Shown here piece by piece: positions 17,111 through 26,185 of a stretch of DNA of 64,000 nt. The notes under the pieces were generated by a model. The model had not been told where the DNA came from, made no database searches, and saw nothing but the letters and a program-made list of their open reading frames with translations. The translations under genes and the position numbers were made by a program. Each line of letters opens with the position of its first letter. The stretch's first letter is position 1. The DNA is from Synergistaceae bacterium (GTDB lineage: Bacteria > Synergistota > Synergistia > Synergistales > Synergistaceae): assembly GCA_021372895.1 (NCBI GenBank), contig JAJFTP010000078.1, positions 36,703 to 100,702 of the forward strand, given 5' to 3'.

Positions 17111-17269
17111 ATGAAGAAATATGTCTGCACAGTATGCGGTTATGTTTATGATCCGGCAGCAGGGGATCCCGATTCAGGAGTTGCGCCGGGAACGGCGTTT
17201 GAAGAGATCCCTGATGACTGGGTCTGCCCGGTATGCGGAGTGGCCAAGGATATGTTCGAAGCTCAGTAG
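17111..17269 (+). CDS. Rubredoxin
   Basis: A 52-residue rubredoxin. Its four iron ligands are Cys6, Cys9 (VCTVCGY) and Cys39, Cys42 (VCPVCG), with the conserved [18 protein letters not shown] and DDWVCP blocks. Rubredoxins carry single electrons for oxygen/peroxide detoxification and other redox enzymes in anaerobes. AAAGGAGG lies about seven bases before ATG 17111. A short hairpin (GGAGC 17069-17073, GCTCC 17084-17088) sits in the leader, and a strongly folded element follows the stop codon. Confidence 0.97.
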   Translation: MKKYVCTVCGYVYDPAAGDPDSGVAPGTAFEEIPDDWVCPVCGVAKDMFEAQ

Positions 17270-17284
17270 AAACGGACATGGACG

Positions 17285-17396
17285 GTAGTAACCATTAAGG
17301 GGACGCTCAATAATTAAATGCGCATGCACGAAGAATTACGCCGGCTGTTGCGCGCCTGACAAGGGCCGGTAAAGAGCGTTTCCTTAACTTTACTGC
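17285..17396 (+). ncRNA. Candidate structured RNA or 3'-UTR element after rubredoxin
   Basis: The plus-strand RNA can form a long hairpin. TTAAGGGGACGCTC (17295-17308) pairs with GAGCGTTTCCTTAA (17374-17387) over 14 pairs, and GTAGTAA (17285-17291) pairs with TTACTGC (17390-17396) across a small internal loop. Three of these pairs are G-U on the plus strand only, which favours an RNA role on that strand. Inside the loop a second hairpin, CCGGCTGTT with GACA..GCCGG, is possible. No known family was recognised. It may be an sRNA, a 3'-UTR structure or a degenerate repeat. Confidence 0.4.
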
Positions 17397-17401
17397 ATTT
17401 A

Positions 17402-17445
17402 AGAGAGGTTCTCTGGCGTATGAAAAACGTCTTCGGAGCCTCTCT
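17402..17445. terminator. Hairpin between convergent rubredoxin and HD-domain genes
   Basis: AGAGAGG (17402-17408) pairs with CCTCTCT (17439-17445), with additional inner pairing GTTCTC/GGAGCC. The plus side continues GTGTATTT. The T-tract is weak, so efficiency is uncertain. Confidence 0.4.
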
Positions 17446-17454
17446 GTGTATTTA

Positions 17455-18216
17455 TCATCGCATAGCGTGAATTTTTTGGATCAGGGTATCTATCAGGCCA
17501 TCTATGCCGTACGGCCTAAGGTCTTTGACGATCCTGTCAAAAATGCCCTCCTCCAGCAGTGTTGCTACCGATACCTGAAAGTTGAGATCGCAGCCCCATG
17601 TGAGCTGTATGAGCCTGTAGTCCTGCAGTGAGTGTGCGTTAGAGTATGACCCTTTGCCGGTTTGCGATATCTCTTCAATAAGAGATGGAGAGAGTCCATC
17701 GGCGGGTTTGTGTCTCGGAAGCATTTCGAATATCGTGCCGTTGTCGATGCGGTCCTGCACCATATGGAATATGTCCATCTTATCCGCATCGCGGATAAGC
17801 GAACACCAACGGTATGCCATAAGAGAAATGCTTGCCGGTACGTCTTTTTTGTTGTGATATTTGACTGATGTCAGGATGCAGCACTTCGTCTTATCCGGCA
17901 GGTTATTCCAGCAGAATTCTTTATCCAGTATTTCTTTGGCCAGATCCCCGTGGTCGATGCTCGCGCTGTCCAGAAAGGTCCCGTATTTTTTATATTGAGG
18001 GAAACGCCCTACGTCGTGCAGAAGCCCGATAGTATATGCGATCCATGCGTCTTCCTCCTCGTGCCATTCCATCGCGTCGGCGAGCATGGTGCAAAACTCG
18101 GAAACACGCCGGCTGTGACTTTTTTTCATGTCGAGCATTGGCGGAAGTTTTCCCGAAATTTTGAATTTCTCTGTATAATTTTCAAACCATTGAGTAACAT
18201 TTTCAGTAGAAAACAC
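17455..18216 (-). CDS. HD-domain metal-dependent phosphohydrolase
   Basis: A 253-residue HD-superfamily protein. Metal-binding residues are visible as HSRRVSEFC, LLHDVGRF (the HD pair), DHGDLA and RDADKMD. The substrate is unknown; related proteins cleave nucleotides or cyclic nucleotides. GTG 18216 is preceded by GAGGGGA at about six bases. It is a single gene, convergent with rubredoxin and divergent from the ZIP transporter. Confidence 0.85.
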   Translation of the reverse strand: MFSTENVTQWFENYTEKFKISGKLPPMLDMKKSHSRRVSEFCTMLADAMEWHEEEDAWIAYTIGLLHDVGRFPQYKKYGTFLDSASIDHGDLAKEILDKEFCWNNLPDKTKCCILTSVKYHNKKDVPASISLMAYRWCSLIRDADKMDIFHMVQDRIDNGTIFEMLPRHKPADGLSPSLIEEISQTGKGSYSNAHSLQDYRLIQLTWGCDLNFQVSVATLLEEGIFDRIVKDLRPYGIDGLIDTLIQKIHAMR

Positions 18217-18326
18217 TGGCGTCCCCTCCCTGCAACAGAGAAAATTATATCACTCTGCGAACGTCGGGATCCGTTAAATTTGATCCGGAAGAGCTTTGAT
18301 CAGAAAATATCGGTGGTGATTATATT

Positions 18327-19133
18327 ATGGAGTGGTTCGCAGCTTTATCCGCGCCGGCCCAGGCGCTCATAGCAGGTATTTTTACCTGGAGTGTGACTGC
18401 GTTCGGTGCTTCGGGGGTTTTTCTCGCCGCAAAACCTAACCAGAAGGTCCTTGATGTGATGCTCGGCTTTGCTGCGGGAGTTATGATCGCCGCCAGTTTC
18501 TGGTCGCTTCTTGCCCCGGCTATCCTGATATCCGGATCACTTGGTTATCCGGGCTGGCTGCCTCCGGTTATAGGATTCCTTCTCGGAGGGATATGTCTTC
18601 GGATCCTTGATATGATAATGCCGCATCTTCATCCGTCTATGGCGGAGACAACTCCCGAAGGCCCACCTTCAACTTTGAGGAGGACAACTCTTCTGGTACT
18701 TGCGATAACGCTGCACAATATACCTGAAGGTCTTGCGGTCGGGGTCGCTTTTGGTGCGATAGGACTGATTCCTGAAGCGACGCTCGCAAGTGCGCTTGCG
18801 CTTGCACTTGGCATAGGCCTACAGAATTTTCCGGAAGGACTTGCGGTATCCATGCCTTTGCGCCGCGAAGGGTTGAGCCCCGGCAGAGCTTTTCAATATG
18901 GGCAGCTCTCGGCTGTTGTGGAGCCGGTGTTTGCCTTTCTTGGCGCGCTGCTTGTGCAGATCGCGCGTCCGCTGCTGCCTTATGCACTGTCGTTTGCTGC
19001 CGGAGCTATGATATTTGTTGTAGTTGAGGAGGTTGTGCCTGAATCCCAGTCCAGCGGGCACGGAGATCTGGCTACCATGGGTGTGCTTGTCGGTTTTGCC
19101 CTGATGATGGTCCTTGATGTTGCACTTGGTTAA
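18327..19133 (+). CDS. ZIP family metal transporter
   Basis: A 268-residue membrane protein with about eight hydrophobic segments. The ZIP metal-binding signatures HNIPEGLAVGVAFG (TM4) and QNFPEGLAVSMPLRREG (TM5) are clear; in the second, Asn replaces the usual first His, as in many bacterial ZIPs. It should import Zn2+ or Fe2+ across the inner membrane. ATG 18327 follows GGTGGTGAT. An 11-bp hairpin overlaps its stop codon. No metal-regulator site was recognised in the 110 bp before it. Confidence 0.93.
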   Translation: MEWFAALSAPAQALIAGIFTWSVTAFGASGVFLAAKPNQKVLDVMLGFAAGVMIAASFWSLLAPAILISGSLGYPGWLPPVIGFLLGGICLRILDMIMPHLHPSMAETTPEGPPSTLRRTTLLVLAITLHNIPEGLAVGVAFGAIGLIPEATLASALALALGIGLQNFPEGLAVSMPLRREGLSPGRAFQYGQLSAVVEPVFAFLGALLVQIARPLLPYALSFAAGAMIFVVVEEVVPESQSSGHGDLATMGVLVGFALMMVLDVALG

Positions 19134-19151
19134 GGCTGTTCAGCCTTAACC
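19128..19151. terminator. Perfect hairpin overlapping the ZIP transporter stop codon
   Basis: GGTTAAGGCTG (19128-19138) and CAGCCTTAACC (19141-19151) form an 11-bp stem with a two-base loop. No T-run follows, so it may stabilise the 3' end rather than act as a classic terminator. The remaining space to 19326 holds no gene. Confidence 0.45.
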
Positions 19152-19326
19152 CAATGGAATTTGTCCGTACAAGAGATGACGTTTTGCCGTGCATCGGCCG
19201 ATACTGCGAATATGTTATACTTTCTCTTGCGTTATCAGTTCATCAGCTGAGACTAAATGCTGTTTTCGGCGTGACAATTATTATATAAATTACGATATGC
19301 CCTATTGACGCGGGGAGGAATTTTTT

Positions 19327-20142
19327 GTGGATGACCATATTGCTCTGATCGCCGGAGAGGGATCGCTTCCCGTTGTGATAGCAAGCAGGCTTACAGACAT
19401 GGGAAGCCCGCCGATAGTTTATTCCATAAGGGAGAATGTCGGAGAACTTTCCAAATACTCGCTTGACATAGTAAATCTCACAAAGCCTGATTTCGGCTAT
19501 ACGATAAGCGATATGAAAAAGCGTGGTGTCAAGCGTATTATTATGGCGGGAACTGTATCTAAAACTTTGATTTTTAAACCGTCACTTTTTGATTTTACAA
19601 CACAGAAATTTCTTGCAGGCCTGATATTTCGCGATGACCATTCGATTCTAGGTGCCGTAGTTGATTTTCTTGAGAAGGCTGGATTTAAAGTCCTCAGCTA
19701 TAAGGATATAATCCCGGATCTTATTGCGAAGGCAGGCTTCATAGCCGGGCGACGTGCGACTAAAGAGGAACTTGACGATGCGGAGTATGGTTTTTCGATA
19801 TGTAAGGTACTTGCACCGCTTTCGTTTGGCCAGACTGTAATCGTCAATAAACGTTCCGTCGTTGCTGTCGAGGCTATGGAGGGCACTGATGCGACGCTGC
19901 TTCGCGCAGGTTCGCTCTGCAAAGGGGGAACAGTCGTCAAAATGATGAGGTTTGATCAGGATGAGCGCTACGATATCCCGACAGTCGGCCCTAATACCCT
20001 GAAGCATATGGCTCAGGCAAAGCTTAACTGTCTTGCACTTCATGCAGGATGGACACTGATAATGGAGCCTGAGGAGTTTATGGCTGTTGCGGAAAAAGTG
20101 AACATTGCGGTCATAGGGATAGAACTTTGTCGCTCTTTTTAA
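19327..20142 (+). CDS. lpxI: UDP-2,3-diacylglucosamine pyrophosphatase LpxI
   Basis: LpxI hydrolyses UDP-2,3-diacylglucosamine to lipid X in lipid A synthesis and replaces LpxH in many bacteria. The 271-residue product has the N-terminal domain IALIAGEGSLPVVIA and the C-terminal DUF1009 domain with blocks DDHSILGAVVDFLEKAGF, GQTVIVNKRSVVAVEAMEGTDATL, FDIPTVGPNT-like RYDIPTVGPNTL and ALHAGWTLIME. GTG 19327 is the start, with GGGGAGGA upstream. It opens the lipid A/Kdo operon and overlaps lpxB by 16 nt. Confidence 0.95.
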   Translation: MDDHIALIAGEGSLPVVIASRLTDMGSPPIVYSIRENVGELSKYSLDIVNLTKPDFGYTISDMKKRGVKRIIMAGTVSKTLIFKPSLFDFTTQKFLAGLIFRDDHSILGAVVDFLEKAGFKVLSYKDIIPDLIAKAGFIAGRRATKEELDDAEYGFSICKVLAPLSFGQTVIVNKRSVVAVEAMEGTDATLLRAGSLCKGGTVVKMMRFDQDERYDIPTVGPNTLKHMAQAKLNCLALHAGWTLIMEPEEFMAVAEKVNIAVIGIELCRSF

Positions 20143-21257
20143 GCTCGGGAGAAGCATCAGGCGACCATTACACGGCAAAGCTTGCAGAGGCGCTCAGAAA
20201 TGTGGGCTACACCGGTGATCTCTGGGGAATGGGCGGGATAGAATCCCGCAACGCTGGTGTCCGCATAGAATGGCGCGGTGAACGGCTGCAGCTTTTGGGT
20301 CTCACTGAAGTTTTTTCTGCAATTCCATCCATATTGGCGCTGATGCGTGATGTGGTAACTTATATACTGGAAAATAACCCAGAGGCAGTGATAGTCGCGG
20401 ACAGCCCCGACTATCACATGCGTCTCATAGCCAAACTCCGCAAGCGCGGATATAAAGGCAGAATATTCTATATTTCTCCTCCCACAGTCTGGGCGTGGAG
20501 GAGCAGCCGAGTTAAAGACCTGAGGGCGTTTGTCGATGAGTGTCTGCCGCTGTATGGATTTGAGCATGAATATCTGCTGGCAAGCGGATGTATAAGCAGC
20601 TGGAAGGGGCATCCTCTGCTTGAGGAGTTTTCAGGGACCAAAGGCGGTAATGCTGGCGTCCCTGCGCAACTCGCTGAAGAAAGCCGTCTGGTGGCGTTTC
20701 TTCCCGGGAGCCGCGCAAGTGAAATCAGGAAGCTGCTTCCAATTATGGAAGAAGCTTCTATAGTTCTTGCTTCGCATGGCTGGCATCCGGTGTTTTCCGT
20801 AGCACCGGGGCTGGATCCAAGTATACGTGAGGAAATGATTGAGCATTTTGAAAAGAATGGGACCGACTACTATGAAGGCCCCGGCCGCGATATGATGGCG
20901 GCTGCGAAGTGTGCGATAGGAGCGAGCGGGACTATCACTGTGGAGTCCATGTTGCTTGGCTGCTATATGGTCGTGGTTTATAAATTGAACCCAATCTCCG
21001 CGTTGGTTGCCAGGTGCATCATAAAGACACGACGCTTTGCGATGGCAAACATTATTGTCGGCAATGATATGTTCCCTGAACTTCTCCAAAATATGGCGAC
21101 ATCGCAGAACATTTTGAAGTATTCACTTAAATGGCTTGAAGGCAGTGAGGATGAACGGGTGCCGATAAGGGAAAAAATGGATCAGGGACGTCAGAAACTT
21201 GGGGAGCCCGGAGCGTACCGTTATTGGGCCGAAAAAATAATGGAGGCAGTTTGGTAA
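20127..21257 (+). CDS. lpxB: Lipid-A-disaccharide synthase LpxB
   Basis: LpxB joins UDP-2,3-diacylglucosamine and lipid X to make the lipid A disaccharide. The 376-residue GT19 protein starts MSLFLSSGEASGDHY, the standard N terminus, at TTG 20127. It contains DSPDYHMRLIAKLRKRG, YISPPTVWAWRSSR, LPGSRASEIRKLLP and ASGTITVESMLLG, all diagnostic. Its start lies inside lpxI, and the gap to msbA is one base, so translation is coupled. Confidence 0.96.
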   Translation: MSLFLSSGEASGDHYTAKLAEALRNVGYTGDLWGMGGIESRNAGVRIEWRGERLQLLGLTEVFSAIPSILALMRDVVTYILENNPEAVIVADSPDYHMRLIAKLRKRGYKGRIFYISPPTVWAWRSSRVKDLRAFVDECLPLYGFEHEYLLASGCISSWKGHPLLEEFSGTKGGNAGVPAQLAEESRLVAFLPGSRASEIRKLLPIMEEASIVLASHGWHPVFSVAPGLDPSIREEMIEHFEKNGTDYYEGPGRDMMAAAKCAIGASGTITVESMLLGCYMVVVYKLNPISALVARCIIKTRRFAMANIIVGNDMFPELLQNMATSQNILKYSLKWLEGSEDERVPIREKMDQGRQKLGEPGAYRYWAEKIMEAVW

Positions 21258-21258
21258 A

Positions 21259-23046
21259 ATGCTTAAACTTAAAGACAAGGCCGTCTGGGCTTCTTATCTG
21301 CGTCTGCTTGCCTATTGCAAACCCTATAAGTCACGGCTTATTATTGCGCTTGTCTGCATGGTGCTTTCGGCGCTTTTTGGCATCCTGCCTCCGTGGCTCA
21401 TTAAAAATGTTGTGGACGATGTACTTATCAAAAAGCAGATGGGAATGCTCAACGTCGTTGCAGCCGGCATTGTGCTTCTGTATGTGCTCAAGGCTATTTT
21501 CGGGTATGCACATATGTATCTCATGACCTGGGTAGGACAGAAGGTAGTAATAGATATCAGGCTGGAACTTTACGACCACACTCAGAGGCTGTCGCTTGCA
21601 ACTCTTTACAGCAAACGGTCCGGCGAGTTCCTTTCGCGTATCACGAATGATGTCTCAGCGCTGCAGAATATACTTGCTTCCGTAGTAGTCGACCTTGTCG
21701 TGCAGGGCTGCACATTCATCGGAATAATCTGCTTCCTCTTCTTCATAAACTGGAGGCTCTCCATTGCGGCGTTTACAATAATCCCGCTCGCTGTTTTTGT
21801 CATAGACAAGGCTTCGTCGAGTCTGCGCAAGGTGGGCAAAACAATACAGGAAAGGCTTGCAATGGTGGCAGCTATTGCCCAGGAGGCGGTATCTTCCATC
21901 AGGATCGTACGCGCTTTTGTCACGGAAGAAGAAGAATTCTGCCGTTTTGAATCGGAGAGCAACAAGCATTTCAAGGCCTTGATGAAGGGCACGCAGATAC
22001 GCGGCGCACTTGAGGGGATCGTCGAGATCATATTGATATCTGCCCTTGCTTTTATACTCTGGCTCGGCGGAAGGGATGTCATCAGCGGGCGTCTTACGGC
22101 CGGGGCGCTTCTTGCATTTCTGACATATATAGGGCTGCTTGCGCAGCCCATACGCGTGCTGAGTCGCGTAATCAGCAGTATACAGCAGGGTATTGCATCG
22201 ATAGACCGTGTATTTGAAATAATGGATGAGGATAACGAAGTGCCCCTTGCAGTAAATCCGATCATCCACTGCCCGATGGACGGACGGGTGACGTTTGAGA
22301 ATGTATGGTTTGGCTACAGCAACTCGACGCGGGTGCTTCGGGGCATTAACTTTGATATAAAATCCGGGGAGAAGATCGCTATTGTAGGTCCGACCGGAAC
22401 AGGGAAGTCCACCATCGCTGACTTGATTATGCGTTTTTATGATCCGCAGAAGGGCCGTATATTGATCGATGGTATCGACTTAAGGGATGTTGATCTCAAA
22501 ACCCACAGAAGGCAGATCGGGGTAGTGCCGCAGGATCCTGTTCTGATGAAGGGGACTCTTGCCTATAACATCAGTTACGGATATGCCGTGGCGACGAGAG
22601 ATGACATGGTCAAAGCGGCCAAGATCGCCGGGATATATGATTACATAGATTCGCTGCAGGACGGGTTGGATACCGAAGTCGGAGAACGCGGCATAACGCT
22701 CAGCGGCGGACAGCGCCAGCGTATTGCCATTGCGCGTGCTGTCGTGCGCGATCCCCGGATACTCATAATGGACGAGGCTACTTCCTCTCTTGATGTACTT
22801 GTGGAACAGCAGGTGCAGGTGGCTATGCGCAACGCAATGGAGGGACGCACGTCAATCGTCATAGCACACAGACTATCGACGATACGCGATGCTGACAGGA
22901 TACTCGTTCTCTTATGCGGTTCCATTGCAGAGCAGGGGACCCATGAGGAACTTATCGCTAAGAAGGGGCAATACTACAGGCTGTTTACTGCAAGCAGCGG
23001 AGAGCATGCAGAAGAAAATGTCAAAAATACTGCGCAGCTATCTTAG
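21259..23046 (+). CDS. msbA: MsbA-type lipid A export ABC transporter
   Basis: A 595-residue half-transporter. The N-terminal six-helix exporter domain (about 20-310) is followed by an ATPase with Walker A GPTGTGKST, signature LSGGQRQRIAIARA and Walker B ILIMDEATSSLD. MsbA flips lipid A-core across the inner membrane. Position between lpxB and lpxK supports this over a drug exporter. It overlaps the lpxK fusion by about 41 nt. Confidence 0.92.
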   Translation: MLKLKDKAVWASYLRLLAYCKPYKSRLIIALVCMVLSALFGILPPWLIKNVVDDVLIKKQMGMLNVVAAGIVLLYVLKAIFGYAHMYLMTWVGQKVVIDIRLELYDHTQRLSLATLYSKRSGEFLSRITNDVSALQNILASVVVDLVVQGCTFIGIICFLFFINWRLSIAAFTIIPLAVFVIDKASSSLRKVGKTIQERLAMVAAIAQEAVSSIRIVRAFVTEEEEFCRFESESNKHFKALMKGTQIRGALEGIVEIILISALAFILWLGGRDVISGRLTAGALLAFLTYIGLLAQPIRVLSRVISSIQQGIASIDRVFEIMDEDNEVPLAVNPIIHCPMDGRVTFENVWFGYSNSTRVLRGINFDIKSGEKIAIVGPTGTGKSTIADLIMRFYDPQKGRILIDGIDLRDVDLKTHRRQIGVVPQDPVLMKGTLAYNISYGYAVATRDDMVKAAKIAGIYDYIDSLQDGLDTEVGERGITLSGGQRQRIAIARAVVRDPRILIMDEATSSLDVLVEQQVQVAMRNAMEGRTSIVIAHRLSTIRDADRILVLLCGSIAEQGTHEELIAKKGQYYRLFTASSGEHAEENVKNTAQLS

Positions 23047-25315
23047 TTATGTACACGGGGAGACATCCTTTTCTCCGTGGGCAGTCCTTTATCCGTTCCA
23101 GTTCGTCACACGTGCGTGGATGAAACTGCGCATAGAAATGTATAACAGAGGTCTCTTTTCCGTGACAGACCCGGTGCTTCCTGTTATCAGCATCGGCAAC
23201 AACAGCTTCGGCGGGACTAATAAAACTCCTATGGCTGAGCTTGTAGTCCGCCAGTTTCTTGAGGCCGGCATAGATGCGGGACTTGTCAGCCGGGGTTACA
23301 ATACCCAAGAACACGCGCCGCTTTGGGTCGGTCAGGATGAAAAAAGCCTGCGGAGGGAGATCGCCGGAGACGAGCCGCTTATGCTTGCAAGACGACTCCC
23401 AAATGTCAAGGTCGTCGTTTCAAAGGACCGAATAGAGGGTGTCAGGCTGCTTGCCTCTCTGGGAGCACAGGTCGCCGTGACCGATGACACTTTTCAGCAC
23501 AGGCGCATGGCACGTGATGTCGACATAGTACTTGTAGATTCCACATGTCCTTTCGGAAACGGAAATGTACTGCCGGCCGGCTCCATGCGCGAGCCTATGT
23601 CGGCTTATAAAAGGGCAGATATAGTCGTGCTTACGAAATCCAATCAGGCCACGAATGAAGAACTTGAGGAGATCAGAAAAAAGCTGGATCCGTGGGTCGA
23701 GCCCGCAAAAATTTTCACCGCTGAGATAAAACTCGAATCCTGGATGCTGATCAGAGACGGAGAAGTAACGGTCACAGAAAATGAAGCGGCTCCGTCGGGG
23801 AAGTATATAGCATTTTCAGCCATAGGGAATCCGAATGGTTTTTATAAATTTATCAAAGACATGGGTGCGGATATAATCGCAGAGCGTTCCTACAGGGACC
23901 ATCATATATTCTCCCAGGAAGACATAAACGGACTGGAAGTGCTTGCCGGTACGCTTGGTGCAGCCGGTTTTATATGTACCGAGAAGGACGTCGTTAACCT
24001 TCCGGTAAAAATGCGCATGTCATTTCCTCTTTATGTGCCGCGGATTGTGGTTTCTCTTGACGATGAGGCCGCCTTCCGCATGAAGATCGCGGCAAAACTT
24101 AAGCCGCGCTTTATGATCGCATCAAACGGACACGGCGAGGATGCAATAGGGGTCGTCCTGGCCAAGAAGATGAAGGAACGTTTTAAATCAGCCGAGGTCT
24201 CCGCATTTGCCTTTGTCGGTTCCGGCACACACTATGAACATGAAGGGATACCTGTCATTTCCCCCCCATCTGATATGCCAAGCGGCGGTGTGATAAAATA
24301 CAGCTTTTTTGATCTCCTGAACGACATAGGGCACGGGCTTGGAGGATCGATGCGTTCACAGATAAAGGTCCTGCACTCTCTCTCCGGTTTATACAGGACG
24401 CCTGTCTGCGTTGGCGATGTCTTTCTGCTCGTTAACGTGCTGTGGGGACAAGGGCTTAAGCCCCTGCTGATCGCGACTGCGAAATCAGTGCATCTTAGCG
24501 GCCACATGCGTGTTGAGCGCTGGCTGCTTAAAAAACGGAGCTGCCTTGTATGGACAAGGGATATTGAAACAGCGCATGAACTTCAGGCCGGGGGGGTAAA
24601 TGCGGTGTTCTGCGGTAACCCTGTAATGGACCTTATAGATGAAAATACATCCTCTCCTATCCTTTGGGATGGATCCGGGGCAAGGATAATACTTCTGCCC
24701 GGTAGCCGCCCCAGGGCGTATGATGACGTGAGGCTGATACTTGGGGCGGCTGAAGAACTCTCAAAACGCATAAGATGCAGTTTTATAATGGTGCCCGCTC
24801 CTACGATAGACATTAGCAGGATGGCTGCCGAACTCAAAGGCTGGAGCCTTTCGCAGGACGGTGGAACTCTGGCTTCGGCGTCCGTATCCGTGAAAGTATA
24901 TAACGGGCAGGTTGCGGAGGTTGCGCGTGGCGCAGATTTGCTCATAGGCATGGGCGGTACTGCCAACCAGCTTTGCGCCGGTCTTGGAGTGCCGGTAGTC
25001 TCAATACTTGAGAAGGGCAAGCTGAGGCAGAAGAAACTTTTAAAGAAGGCTGAGATACTTGTCAAAGCTGATCCGTGTCAGCTGGCATCGGCGGCAGAGC
25101 ATATCCTTACGACGCCGGAACTCAGGGAAGAGATGAGGGATGCCGGGATACGCAATCTCGGCGGTAACGGAGCCCTTGATCAGGTTGTAGAATATTGTGC
25201 ATCCGAACTTGGCTGGGATAATCGCTGCCGTGTCTACGAGGTTTATGGCGAATATCTTGAAAGACGGAGTATTTACTGCGCTCATATTGAGAAGGAGCTG
25301 GAGCAGAATGGCTGA
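23006..25315 (+). CDS. lpxK: Tetraacyldisaccharide 4'-kinase LpxK fused to an LpxB-like glycosyltransferase domain
   Basis: A two-domain 769-residue protein. Residues about 1-355 are LpxK, which phosphorylates the 4' position of the lipid A disaccharide: a membrane-anchored N terminus, a P-loop region GNNSFGGTNKTP at 64-75 and the DDTFQHRRM catalytic block. The P-loop has Asn where the Walker A Gly normally stands. Residues about 370-769 resemble the LpxB-like family described in cyanobacteria, with ASNGHGEDAIG at the start, LLPGSRPRAYDDV and IGMGGTANQLCAGLGVPVV. The latter is a second GT-B-type domain of unknown substrate. ATG 23006 has GGAGAG one base away; ATG 23018 is an alternative. It overlaps kdsA by 8 nt. 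Confidence 0.88.
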   Translation: MQKKMSKILRSYLSYVHGETSFSPWAVLYPFQFVTRAWMKLRIEMYNRGLFSVTDPVLPVISIGNNSFGGTNKTPMAELVVRQFLEAGIDAGLVSRGYNTQEHAPLWVGQDEKSLRREIAGDEPLMLARRLPNVKVVVSKDRIEGVRLLASLGAQVAVTDDTFQHRRMARDVDIVLVDSTCPFGNGNVLPAGSMREPMSAYKRADIVVLTKSNQATNEELEEIRKKLDPWVEPAKIFTAEIKLESWMLIRDGEVTVTENEAAPSGKYIAFSAIGNPNGFYKFIKDMGADIIAERSYRDHHIFSQEDINGLEVLAGTLGAAGFICTEKDVVNLPVKMRMSFPLYVPRIVVSLDDEAAFRMKIAAKLKPRFMIASNGHGEDAIGVVLAKKMKERFKSAEVSAFAFVGSGTHYEHEGIPVISPPSDMPSGGVIKYSFFDLLNDIGHGLGGSMRSQIKVLHSLSGLYRTPVCVGDVFLLVNVLWGQGLKPLLIATAKSVHLSGHMRVERWLLKKRSCLVWTRDIETAHELQAGGVNAVFCGNPVMDLIDENTSSPILWDGSGARIILLPGSRPRAYDDVRLILGAAEELSKRIRCSFIMVPAPTIDISRMAAELKGWSLSQDGGTLASASVSVKVYNGQVAEVARGADLLIGMGGTANQLCAGLGVPVVSILEKGKLRQKKLLKKAEILVKADPCQLASAAEHILTTPELREEMRDAGIRNLGGNGALDQVVEYCASELGWDNRCRVYEVYGEYLERRSIYCAHIEKELEQNG

Positions 25316-26183
25316 AAATAAAATGTCCGGTGTGAAAATCGTCAAAGTAGGCAATCTTCCTGTCGGCGGCGACAGACTTGTAGTGGCGGCAGGACCGTGT
25401 GTGCTTGAGAGCTTTGACGGAGCGCTCTTAATTGCGGAGGAAATGAAAAAACTCTGCGCGGAGTTCGAGTTTGGCTACATATTCAAGGCATCATTCGACA
25501 AGGCGAACCGAACGTCCATAAAAAGCTACAGGGGACCCGGAATAGAAGAAGGTCTATCCTGGCTTAAGGAGATAGGGAGGCGCCTTGATGTCCCCGTCGT
25601 TACCGACATGCACGAACCTTGGCAGGCCGAAAAGCTTGCCGGATCTGTCGACTTGCTGCAGATACCTGCATTCCTTTGCCGCCAGACGGACCTTCTCGTA
25701 GCCGCAAGCAGCACAGGCAAGCCGCTTAATATCAAAAAAGCTCAGTTCATGGCGCCGGAGGACATGAGATCCGTCGTCGGCAAATGCCGCGAGGCAGGCA
25801 ATGACCGGATAATACTCTGCGAGCGCGGTACTGCATTCGGTTATCACGAACTTACCGTGGACTTTCGTTCTATTCCTGTGATGAGGAACTTAGGATATCC
25901 TGTAATGTTTGATGCGACACACAGTGTCCAGAAACCAGGAGGACAGGGCGACAGAAGCGGAGGAGACCGTTCGTTTGTTCTGCCCCTTATCCGCGCGGCG
26001 GTAGCTGTCGGAATAGACGCCCTGTTTATGGAGGTGCACCCTGACCCTGAGGCTGCTAAGTGCGACGGGCCGAATATGGTGCCGCTGGGCAGGATGCGCG
26101 AAGTCCTGCGCCAGGCTGCGGAGATAGACAGGATAGTCAGAAAGAGCACAGGCTTTGCATCGCTCGCCTGGGCTGAGGAATAG
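25308..26183 (+). CDS. kdsA: 3-deoxy-8-phosphooctulonate synthase KdsA
   Basis: KdsA condenses phosphoenolpyruvate with arabinose 5-phosphate to Kdo-8-phosphate. The 291-residue protein has AAGPCVLESFD, FKASFDKANRTS, DMHEPWQAEKL, LLQIPAFLCRQTDLL and FDATHSVQKPGGQG, all KdsA hallmarks. ATG 25308 follows AAGGAGCTGGAG. The in-frame extension upstream lies inside lpxK. kdsD follows after two bases, so the enzyme supplying its substrate is co-expressed. Confidence 0.97.
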   Translation: MAENKMSGVKIVKVGNLPVGGDRLVVAAGPCVLESFDGALLIAEEMKKLCAEFEFGYIFKASFDKANRTSIKSYRGPGIEEGLSWLKEIGRRLDVPVVTDMHEPWQAEKLAGSVDLLQIPAFLCRQTDLLVAASSTGKPLNIKKAQFMAPEDMRSVVGKCREAGNDRIILCERGTAFGYHELTVDFRSIPVMRNLGYPVMFDATHSVQKPGGQGDRSGGDRSFVLPLIRAAVAVGIDALFMEVHPDPEAAKCDGPNMVPLGRMREVLRQAAEIDRIVRKSTGFASLAWAEE

Positions 26184-26185
26184 AT

